From NCBI GenBank assembly GCA_019843655.1, contig JACDQD010000004.1, positions 3,782,001-3,846,000 on the forward strand: DNA of 64,000 bases. The letters are read 5' to 3'. Below, piece by piece: positions 24,233-34,660 of the stretch (positions are counted from its first letter, which is position 1; every line of letters begins with the position of its first letter). Source of the DNA: Lethocerus indicus (taxonomy: Eukaryota; Arthropoda; Insecta; Hemiptera; Belostomatidae). The notes under the pieces were generated by a model. That model was given only the letters and a program-made list of their open reading frames with translations, was not told the DNA's origin and did no database searches. A program made the translations under genes and the position numbers.

Positions 24233-24784
24233 CCAATGATTCATCGGAATATTTCATTTAGTTTATTTAAAAAATGAATATAAATAAACAATTGTAAATT
24301 ATAAAAATAAATAGTATTTAAAATATTAGGCATTTTCGACAAAAAGCCTGTTGTTAGACTCAAAATTAAATTAGTTCCAGTTGTGTTTTATAGTCAAATG
24401 AGCTGACTTCATTCATAGGAAAACCAAATATCAACATAAATCAATTATAACCCCATAAAATACATTTTTGTTATTATTATCAGGAATGTTTTAATAATAT
24501 ATATTTTCCAAGCAGTAACAGAAAAGTGATATTTTTTAACTCATCATGTTGTTGTATATTCAAATGATGTTAGTCAATTAACAGAGGCTGGAAAAATATG
24601 AGATATCTTCCTTTCAGATGTAGTGGTGAAAAGGTATTTCCCAATATGCATACACAATATTTATTCAACAGTGTCATTCTTTTATTCAATATAATTGATA
24701 GAAATTAGGATCAAAAATTTATTTCCCACAAAAGTTGTCCAAATGCCAAGTAACACCATTCAATGTCTTCACTTAAACAAGATC

Positions 24785-24940
24785 AAAATACATTCTAGGA
24801 AACAAGATTCATTTTGATCCAATATAAACTGGATGTAGCATTTGTATTTAAGGTATATGAAGTATCCAAATCTTAGTTTTAAAACTGAATCCTCCGTAAA
24901 CATTTTGACAGTTATTTTGCTGAAGCAAACCTCTTATCTC
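24785..24940 (-). pseudogene. modSP pseudogene: remnant of the last protease exon
   Basis: Alignable with modSP exon 13 (34661-34854), for example TTGATCCAATATAAACTGGA against TGGATCCAATATAAATTAGA. The part that encodes the GDSGGG serine motif in the intact gene is deleted or scrambled here, so no active protease could be made. Confidence 0.78.
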
Positions 24941-25929
24941 TAAGCATTAGCTAGAAGAAATAAATCAATCCAAATTTGCAAGTAAAGGAATATTTGGTCT
25001 ACCACCAGAACTTATCCATTTACCAAAGTCAGTACTTCATTTTTCAGTACACGAATGTTGACCAGCAGCATCCGGTAACATGCTTTTTTTAAATGTCTTG
25101 AATAAACGTCCAGTGTTTATTTGTTGTTTCCGGTATTAACAAGGTGCCAATAGTGAAATTCCTGATATTTCATAATCAATTCGCATGTTCGGTATCAGAA
25201 GTTCTCCTATTTTTCGTTAATTTTTATTTGGCAAAGATGTTAACTTTAACGTAAAATTAATCAATTGGTTGTGTCACCAGTTGTTGTTGCCATCGCCATT
25301 CAGCTAATGTTTGCGGTACATTTAGAGGTAGAGGAGGTGATGAAGAGGTAATAAACAGAGGTTGCGAGGGAGCCGGGGTATTGATGTTATTGCTGGCGTG
25401 GGAATACCGTAGGTGGGAAAACCACGGGTGCTTGTAGTTTTAATTTGGCTTATTTCATTTTGGTCACTATGGTCGGTGAGTTTTGTAGGGGATGACTTGA
25501 TGGACTTTGGGAGTATTGAGCCCGGAGTGTCCACAATTTTTTTTTTTTAAATAAGCATATTGCTAGACAGTAATTTCCTTATCACCACCACTATTTATAT
25601 TCTTGCAAATTATCTTTTAATTCTATAATACTAAATACAATTCTTATTTTTTCTTTATTGTATTGACATCATACAATAATATTATTATCAAATTAATTTT
25701 CCGTCTCTAATAAGAATCTCAAGCCAACTTTTACAATAGAAAAATTAAATGTGTAAATTCTTAAGTCAGAGAGTGATATCCGTGACCCACTTAATTCTAC
25801 TGTCCCGGTTGACGACTCTTGATTATTTCGTTGGTTCCTGTCGTTAATTCAGTGGTATCCCGCACGTTTTACAGATTGAGATACGTAGATTTGTTTCATT
25901 GGCCTAGTTTTATAGGTCCACATCAGAAT
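24941..25929. other. unassigned DNA inside the modSP pseudogene
   Basis: Homology to modSP ends at about 24990. A stretch at about 25240-25540 is open on the - strand in more than one frame and rich in Pro, Ser and Thr, but has no family likeness I can name. No exon structure seen. Confidence 0.35.
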
Positions 25930-26320
25930 CGTTTTGCTGAATGAGGTGAAGGTCAATGTTCCAGAAGAAGGGCCCTAGGACCGATCGTTGTCGTCAACCT
26001 GCTGCTCGGCACCTCTAATAACGACCTTCCGGCCTCTAAGGTATGATTGTACCAGGCTAGAGAGTTTAGCGGGGTATCCCGCGACTTTTAACTTAGCCAG
26101 GATGGGCTGACCACCAGAGGGAATAATTCGGTACAGCACCCTTTTTATAAACCTGTACTGATATATGGATGCTACTATATCTGCCGCGATATATACATTA
26201 GAAATATTCTCGTGTCTCGTGCTTTGTCTAGTTCGGATATAAATTGGCTTATAGACGCGAATCTTCTTCAGGGACACTTCCTCGGAAAACATCTCACCTT
26301 CGTCTCGCCCCGCGGGTGGT
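25930..26320 (-). mobile_element. LINE reverse-transcriptase fragment
   Basis: The - strand frame reads LAKLKVAGYPAKLSSLVQSY, then LRGRKVVIRGAE and, after a stop, GPFFWNIDLHL. This is the segment just before the catalytic YxDD box of non-LTR retrotransposon reverse transcriptases (R1/Jockey-like). It is truncated at both ends and carries stops. Probably one of the insertions that destroyed the modSP copy. Confidence 0.65.
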
Positions 26321-27082
26321 CTACTGACGGCGGAGAGAACACCACAGAGGGAAAACCTCCATCTTTTGTGAATTTACATTTTTAGGAATGGCTATTTTCC
26401 AGGGATGTATCCTTACGAGTTTTCTTGTGTGTGTTCTCCCTACACAGTCCGCCTACCATGGGTGAAAGTCTGAAATTGCACTAGGGACTACGGTACGGAA
26501 GGCTTACCTCCAGCCTTACAGCTGTTGTCCTCCGCCATCAAGGATTGAGAAATATTTCATCGCTACAAAGAATACACTCGGTAGAATTACTATGAAATAT
26601 CACCAAGGGCTAGCACTTTTCTCACACAAAAGATGGAACCTTAAAACACAGTATAAACCTTCAAACATAATAAGAATTAAAGAAACATATGGATGCAGAA
26701 AATGGGTAACAAACTGTAACACACAAAACAGAGATAGACCTCTGGCAAACCACACCCGACATTACCGTAAGATTGTATGGTAATGCTGTAAGTGAGGGAC
26801 CTGAAGCAAGGTATCGTTGAATAGCTTACGAGTGCGACACATGAGGCTCTCGCCTGCCCTACTGCTGCTTAGTAAACCAACCTCATACGGCAAAACACGT
26901 TATAACAGAATGGAAACAGTATACAAAAATAAAGAGAAACATTCCAACAGCAGACGCTGCAGTAAACTAACTGTAGACACTCAGAAAACGCAAATCTTAA
27001 AGAGAAATTATGATCATTAAAACATTGCGCATAATAGTAAAGAGACAATTGCCCGTACTAAATGAAGAAGAAACATATGCAT
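26321..27082. other. unassigned, probably transposon-derived
   Basis: Small open frames on the + strand (26592-26783, 26817-27020) with no recognisable domain. No homology to the matching part of intact modSP was apparent. Confidence 0.3.
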
Positions 27083-27253
27083 AGGTTAAAGATGAGATAA
27101 CTTCTGACATTCAAGAAGGGTTATCACTTCAGTTAATGATAAAACTTAAACCAATAATTGGTATACCTATATGTGATACATAATAAACATCCTTATAATA
27201 CAAAAATATTACTTTAATATTTATGAGAACTGAGTCAGGAATAATATACTTAT

Positions 27254-27316
27254 GTCGGTGTATATTTGCGGCCTGCTGTATTGTTCTGTTCTGAGGAATT
27301 ACCTGAATAACATTAA
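27254..27316 (-). pseudogene. modSP pseudogene: remnant of exon 2
   Basis: Encodes VIPQNRTIQQAA, compared with [11 protein letters not shown] in intact exon 2 (42693-42756). The 5' splice donor is mutated from GTAAGT to ATAAGT. The exon is one base shorter (63 instead of 64), which shifts the frame. Confidence 0.8.
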
Positions 27317-27335
27317 CTACAACAAAAATTCTATC

Positions 27336-27460
27336 TTGTTCTTCTTCCGAGCGTTGATGTCCCGCTTCTATGCGGGGTCCGCTTTCTTGCATGCCCTTCT
27401 CCATCTGATTTGGTCTAGTGCGTCTTCGTCAGACTTTGAAGGGACCGAAAATACCCCGAC
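27336..27460 (-). mobile_element. LINE ORF2 C-terminus
   Basis: The - strand reads ALDQIRWRRACKKADPA then TAG, the usual C-terminal signature of ORF2 in several LINE clades (DxxRWR followed by ADPA). It abuts the modSP exon-2 remnant, where modSP intron 1 should continue, so it marks an insertion breakpoint. Confidence 0.7.
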
Positions 27461-28737
27461 CGGCAGAACTAAAATTCTATATAAATTATAAATTAATATA
27501 CATATATAATTTTCATTTAAACACATCCATTCTAAAAGTGTCCAATGGATCGTCGTTCGGGAAATCCACAGAACGAATAAATTGTGGTTACGCCATAGGC
27601 CAGGAGCTGCACACGGACAGCGAACAAATAAAAAATGTACTTAACTTTACACAAAAACAACACCTCCAGCGCAGAAATCAAGAACAGCGACAGAACCTGC
27701 TGTGCCTCATCTCCGACTTGTTGCCCCAAACCTCAGGCACCAAATAACAAAATGCATGTTCGTAAACTGCACAAGCTCCTCATGCCCTTACTCCTTGTAC
27801 CGGACCAACCCCAAAAGTACTAACGGCCCCCCAAAGGTCGCAAAGAACACCCACAATGAACAGCACGGGAATTTCCTCCTAACTAGAAGAATGAATAAGG
27901 TAAAAAAACAATAATGGCTAAAACATCATGAGGTCTTAAGACCACAGGGTAGCAGTCATTCCCCCGGGCAAATGGGGCAAGAGGACTGCTCTAGATAGTA
28001 AAAGGGGTGTAAGTAAAAAATGTATTAGAAATAGGATCAACCACCGATTTTAACAGTATATGAAATGAACAAGTGTTCTTTGCAGTGATGGAATTAATGG
28101 AGAATGGTGATTAAATAAATTATGTACATGACAATGGCACCATAGTAACTTCGTAATATCAGAATGCAGGTGTCAGTTGTACTGCATGACGAATGATAAT
28201 TCCTCTGACAGTGAAAAAACAGATATGGAAGTATTGTAAATGTTTCTATATTTAACATAATTAAACAGGCCATTCAGCCCAACAATGACGCAAGAAAACG
28301 CAAATATAATTTTTCCTTGTCGGACATAACCAACTGGTTGAAGATATTACAAAGGTAACGTGAAACAAAGCGATAATAGGTCAACAAATATGTTAAGAGC
28401 AACAGAACTAGTGAAAGGAATATTGCAGACAGGCTGCAATAGTAGTAGCAGCAGGAATAGGGCCTACACTTCCTCTCTTAGACTGCAGATACCAAACTAA
28501 CTATAGCCAACATAACTCTCACTTACCAAATTTTTTTGTTCCGAAGTTTAATTTGTTGATAGTTATTGTTCAAAAATATAATTCCTTGTACATCAATTTA
28601 TTGTATTGATCGCTTATGTATTGATCATGTCTTGTTAGGTTTGACTACAAAATTATTAATTTCTTAGTATTTAATAATTCGAATTATTATTTTAAAATAA
28701 TAACTTTGTATATTATAGATGTTTTGATTCCTAAATA
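27461..28737. other. region upstream of SBP2, no gene seen
   Basis: Mixed composition with several short open frames on both strands (for example 27532-27747) lacking splice sites or motifs; possibly more retroelement debris. The modSP signal-peptide exon expected here is not found. Confidence 0.35.
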
Positions 28738-28837
28738 TAGATGGTGCGATTGCAACTACGAATAAACAACCTGTATATAACAGTATGGAACCTACCATGT
28801 TTAATCAGTCCGTTTGGTTCCGTATTCGTTATTTGTT

Positions 28838-31800
28838 ATGTCAAGTACCCGGAAGAACAACAAATTGGGCTGCAGAGAGAAAACTAGTACGTTTGATACC
28901 TTTGTTGACAGAACTCAGACTAACAATTTCAAAGATGCTTTAATAGGGAACACGAATTTGAAGGAGAAGTCTTTTGAAGAGACTTGGCCAGAACTAATAA
29001 AAGAAAAGCAGAAATGCAATTTAACAAGCAATGCACAGTGTATCCACTATCGACATGGACATAGAGATAACTCGCTTTATTGGGAATCTAATTTAGAACG
29101 TGGTTCACAGAAAACAAACTATTTAACGAAAGCATCTGAAGAAACTCATGGCCAGTTCTCAGGAACCTCCACAGTTAGAAGTATTGACAACAAAGAAAAG
29201 ATTGTTTCACCAGAAAATAGTATTTTGGCCAATTTTCCTACACTTACAGATAGTGTTGGTAAAAGAAAACCAATTGTTTCACAAAATAAAATTAAACCAT
29301 TGATAATAGAAACACCAGTTTTTACCAGTGAGCAAAGTCTAACAAATGCTGTACCCACAAAGCCTTTAAGACCAATGTGTACAGTGCACAAGGAGAAAGT
29401 TAAACATTTGTTTAAAAAACCACATAAGAAAGATCCAATAAATATCAATGTGATAGAGGCTATTCAGGTTTGTATGCTACAGAGTTAGAAATACATATAG
29501 CTGATTTGTATTTACATCAGAGAATGTATTAAGTATATAACATACCCTAGTCAGTTTTCTAAACACTGTCAGTGTTATTTTATTACTTACTTTGGAATAG
29601 TTATTATTTGAAACTGATATAACAAAAAACCAAAACAGCAAGAAAAGTACAGAATTATTTATTGTTTTTCTACTTTTATGACTAATAAAATTAACAAATA
29701 ACATTTTTTATAATTTTACTAATGTATTGGCAATGAAATTGTAATTGAAATTTTGTAGTTATTAATGTTACAGCTAGCTGCTTCAAAGAAACTGAAGAAG
29801 AAGGAAGTAAAGGTTAAAGAGAAAATAGCACATCGATTGAATTATGGGAACTCTTTAGACTCTGATAGACCTGTGAGAAAACGAGGTAAAGTGAGACTTG
29901 TGCCAAAGAAAAGGCCTGTCAGTAGAATCAAACAAGCCATCCTTTTGGCAAGAGTTCAGAGGAATAACCAAGAAGATCCTAATTCAACACTTCCAAATAT
30001 TGCAAGTGCTGAATGTCATTTACAAGAATTATTAGCAGATGCCGTTGTTGAACTTAAAAAAGAATTCTATAGAGCAAAATGCATTCCTACCACTGAGGCT
30101 GATCTTGAAAAGAAACACAATTTTAATGTAGTTAATGAGTCAACGATGATAGCCAAAAATCACATTCACAGTAGGAAATTCAGGTCGTAAGTATGTATGT
30201 GTGTGTGTATAAAAAAGTTTCTACAGTAAGTCATAACGGTTACTTTTTCAACACATACTTTATTGCAGGTATTGTAATAATATAATTAGTAAAGATCTTG
30301 TGGGCAGTATCAATAAACTTGTAATATCTTTGAGGGATTTTCAAGATAGGGTGTATAAATCTGAGCCACTGAAGTTCAAAATGAAAAGAAGATATGTATG
30401 TGGTTTCAAGGAGACTATTAAATATCTTCGATATGATGAACTCAAACTTATTATTATGGCCACAAATTTAGAAATTTGTCAAGGTATTTACTTATTTATA
30501 TTTTTATTCATATACTGTAATTATAAAAACTTTCAACATAACTTTTTTGTCTCAGAACAATTATTAATCCATAACCTATGTCAAATTCCTAAAAATTGTT
30601 ATTGTAGCTTTCCTTGCTTGTTATTGTTATTATTTAAATATACCTCAAAATTCTGGTTATAGCTTTTTTTGAGATTGGGCCATACTTTACACCACATTAT
30701 ATTCACATGAAGTATGAATATACACGATATGTGAAATCATTTATTAGTTTGAATACACTGTAGAACTCAATAAACTGTATTTATTGTATATTTTAGGTGA
30801 CCCAATGAATGAAATGGTTCAAAATATAATAGAAACAGCCAATACAAAATGTGTACCTTGTGCATTTGCTGGAACATCCTCTGATTTGGGATACTGGACT
30901 ATAAAGAAGACAAGAATCAGTGTTATTGGAATTTTGAATTATATGGGAGCAGAAGTAAATATTTTATTGCTTTACCTGTACACTACTAATTTTGTAGTTT
31001 AATAGTATATTTAATTTCAGAGTTACAGTTCTCTACTTATTATAAAATTATCAGTACATTAAAAACCCTTTTGCTGATTACAATATGCATTACTTTATTA
31101 ATTATTCATTTATACCAGATTATTTCCAAATGTATTATTAACATAGTTATGTTAACTAATTGTGTAATACAATATCAAGAAAATTGATGAGTACAGTATA
31201 TTGTTTTTGAAGAATTTATGTGATTTCAAGTCTCTATAATGCTTGTTTATATGATCTTGAAAAATGGTACTGAATCTGGGAATGGGGACCAGTCTATACA
31301 ATTTAATTAGTTATTTACTTCATAGTCATATGAACCCACATATATACATAGCTACCACAGTGGATTTAACAAAAACTTAATCTAAAAATGTACTCATATG
31401 TAAAAATTATGGTCAAAAATTCACATATGCATTTCCCCACTATAGAAACAAGAATGTAATAACTGAAAAGGTAACAAATAATATTGTCATATTTGATTCA
31501 GCTTTTACTACATCTTATTTTGTAGTCCTTTATAGGAAAACATTATATATTTTGAATTTGAACTTATTAATGCAATTTGTACTTTCTTGATGGATGAGTA
31601 ATGACTTATTTCTTTATTTCAGGATATATTCAAAACTGTAATATCACATTTGGAAAAGGCAAAATTTAACTATGAAGAGAAACTCAAATTTGTACAACAG
31701 GAGTTGGGATTTAATTCTTCAACAGACAGTGTTAGTTGAAAGATGACATTTTTATTTAAATTTGTAATGTATTTATTAAAATTGAAATTCTGTAAAACTA

Positions 31801-31968
31801 TAGGAACTGTCCTTTATAGGAAAAGGGAAAAAATATTTCCCCTTTTTAAAATTTACTGGTATTGCAACTTTTTGTTTATTTTTATTCCAGGAGCAGAACA
31901 TTGAGGACATAATAAAAACCACTATGTTGTTGAAACTTGGTCCTGATAAAGAAAGCAAAAGCAAATGA
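28838..31968 (+). CDS. SBP2: SECIS-binding protein 2 (SBP2)
   Basis: Six coding exons: 28838-29467, 29774-30186, 30269-30483, 30797-30954, 31623-31730 and 31891-31968 (TGA). They total 1602 nt, 533 aa. ATG at 28838 is the first in-frame Met of the open frame and follows a sequence block repeated at 46364. SBP2 binds the SECIS element of selenoprotein mRNAs and recruits the selenocysteine elongation factor. Residues about 235-285 (RKRGKVRLVPKKRPVSRIKQ) match the Sec-incorporation domain. Residues 343-390 (HSRKFRSYCN, LRDFQDRVY, KRRYVCGFKE) lead into an L7Ae-type RNA-binding domain (about 388-505), with SVIGILNYMGAE near its end. The N-terminal 210 residues are a hydrophilic, poorly conserved region, as in other SBP2 proteins. 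Without splicing at 31730 (donor GTTAGT) the frame would stop at 31739, giving a slightly shorter C-terminus. Confidence 0.9.
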
Positions 31969-33634
31969 AACTTCACTATGACAATGAATAAAAATAGAAT
32001 AAATTTTGTGTACTCCAATACAGTCAAATAATTATTTATTAAAGAATTATTTATAATTAATTTATATGCATAGAGCATGAGAAAATATCAATATTGTTGA
32101 TTTTATATAGAATTTATGTTATTAGCTTTTATGAAATTATTCTATTTTAAATAGTTGTTATTATTAAACAGATATCACCAATGTTCATTAATGAAATTGT
32201 TACTATTAAGTATGAATAGTATCAATGAAACAAAATTGATACTATTTCCTACTATTTATTCTTTTTGTGTCATGAAATCTGCCAATATTTCTCAAAATGA
32301 ATGTGTTTTGTTGTCTTCCCATTACCTTGCTGCATGTATGAAAAAAACAACATGAGTGCTTAAGTAATTGAAAATGAAAGACGAATATATACAAAATTAT
32401 GTTTCAGAAAAGATTAAATTGATTTTATGCAGTAGTATTATTCTTGATATAACTTACTTATAAATTCTCAGGAATGTAACAATGAAGGTTATATATTCAC
32501 TATATAATAATTACTTCGATTAATTTCCAAATTTACCAATGAATGCAATTGTATTTGTTATTATTATAACAATTGTAGCCATAGATGACTCAACATATCT
32601 CCTTTCAAGCACCTGTAAATTCTTAGTATTCCAGAAACTTTAATTTTAATTTCTTTAATATACATCACCCTTGTTCATTTACAATTGATTAAGAAAGTAT
32701 AGGCCTAAGAACAGGCAATGGGGATGATTACAGCTTTGGAAAAGTTTTTTTTTAATTATAAGCAAATCTTCTATTCTATATTGACTATTAAAAAATTGTG
32801 ACAGGTATTACAGGGAATTTATTCACAATCTTCTATATTAATTATAATTAGTATGCTATTTCTTATTTCAGATTTATTAAGAGATATTTCTTAAAATAAA
32901 TATCAATTTAGGACCTTATTCAGATCAAGTGGTTCCCAGGTGAAACACTTGTCTTATAAGGTAAGTTAAGAAATCAAAAATATTTGAACTTTAATATATA
33001 TATTCCTGGATTAGTCCTTAACTCTGTTGATGGTGGTCCTTAGTTGAGATAATCTCGATGAAGGAAAGCTGAAGAATCAAAAATTTGGAAATTTCAAATA
33101 TATTCAGGTCTTTATCTGAAACTTCATCAACTGTTTGCATGATAGCCTCCTCATCTGATTTGTGAATAAACACTCAAATATTATGAATTGGAGAAATAAA
33201 AATTTATTGTTGACTCGATAGGGGACAGGCTGAACCTAAGGCCTGTTTGACTGAAATATTTCAGTATTAGAATGGGATTCAATGTTTTAGTTGGGACTAC
33301 ACTTCGATGGAAGACATGTAGAATCCACATAATAGACTCAAACAAACAGAAACAAAACCACATTACAAATTACTACTTACATTTTCTGACAATAGATCAC
33401 AACTACTGCTACAAACAAATTAATAATTTATGACTGTATTTTGAAAGTAAACTGTCCCAAGGAATTCAGCTGTAGGGACCTTCCAAGCCCTCAATGTTAT
33501 AACTGCCTTCAAATCCTGGCCAAGTTAATGTATTTCTTTAATGCCTATATGTAACTAACTATTTCCCTTAAACATTCCAACAAATTAAGTCAAAAATTGA
33601 ATTAATTTGACACATATGTCTGTATGAAAACACG
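31969..33634. other. SBP2 3' flank and junction of the duplicated units
   Basis: AT-rich; AATAAA occurs at about 31987-32000, likely SBP2 polyadenylation. No exon seen. The junction between the left and right copies of the modSP-SBP2 duplication must lie in or near this stretch. Confidence 0.45.
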
Positions 33635-33795
33635 AAGTTCTGATTGTATTTGTACATTACATTAAAAAAATACCCAAAATATATTATTAGCCAAAATTAA
33701 ACACAATATCTCATAGAAAGCAGGATTAGAAATTGAAAATATTGATTTAGCTTCTCTCTTTCAATATTACTTATTAAACCATACTTTGTATGATT

Positions 33796-33852
<57 letters not shown>

Positions 33853-34660
33853 AGAATTTGCATTTATTACTTTTTTAATTCTTACTTTTAGAAACAGAAC
33901 TTCTCTGTAGCAACTAAAAATATCTTTATGTCCTTGTTCTAATGTCACTTTGTTAACAAAATTTGATAACATATTTTTTTATAAATGCACAGATTCTTTA
34001 ATTTTTTCAGGAAGAGATTATAAATAAAGTTTTTTATTCCCATTTGTATAAAATACTTTATTCACTTTAGGAATTATAATATCAAATTATATAAAATTTG
34101 TTTCAACAACATGATTCATGTCACTGAACATTTATTTTGATTTCTTTAAAGAACACAGTAAATAGTATTCAAAATATGAGGTATTTTTTAATTGTTAAAC
34201 TCAAAATGAATGTGTTTTGTTGTCAAATTAGCTGACTTCATTCAAAACAAAATCAAATATAAAAGTAACAAAATAATTCAAGATAATGATTAATGAGAAA
34301 TATAATGTTGTTAATACAATCAGGAATATGTGTAGATAGACCAAGAAAAGTAGACATTTTCTTGGTATTAAAGGAAAAGTGATCTTTTACCTGATCATGG
34401 TGTACATTCAAATGAAATTAGTCAATTAACAGGGGTTGGAAAGATATGAGATCTACATTTCAGCAGTAGTGTCACAAGGGAATTTCCCAAGATGCACACA
34501 TTATATTTTTGAAAATAACAGCATCATTCATCTTATTCGTTATATTGCACTTATTGATACACTGGATCCCAAATGTATTTCAATTAATTCCCACAAAATT
34601 TGTCCAAACACAGTAACAGGTTCACTGTCTTGACATAAATAAACAGGAGCTGAGTACATG
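33635..34660 (-). repeat. modSP 3' flank, paralogous to 23590-24784
   Basis: Aligns with the left unit over about 1 kb, for example TTAGCTGACTTCATTCA (34227) against TGAGCTGACTTCATTCA (24399), and the TTCTTAC-TTTAGAA block near 33880 and 23840. A (TA)n microsatellite at 33802-33849 is present only in this copy. Confidence 0.75.
33802..33849. repeat. (TA)n microsatellite
   Basis: About 48 bp of pure alternating TA in the modSP 3' flank. Absent from the paralogous left copy. Confidence 0.95.

Larger units (their letters stand above)
23590..27330 (-). pseudogene. decayed second copy of modSP with its 3' flank
   Basis: Sequence from about 23590 to 24980 aligns with the 3' flank and last exon of intact modSP (about 33635-35010). 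Sequence from about 27083 to 27330 aligns with modSP intron 2, exon 2 and its acceptor (about 42480-42770). Between these, exons 3 to 12 are missing and replaced by unrelated or LINE-like DNA. The signal-peptide exon is not found. It lies 4 kb left of SBP2 in the same head-to-head orientation that intact modSP has to the SBP2 remnant at 46364. Confidence 0.82.

Noticed and set aside
25240..25540. Pro/Ser-rich - strand open frame as a possible linker exon of the poly-Wonton gene
   Set aside because: No convincing splice sites, open in more than one frame, and no link in phase to the exon at 21248.
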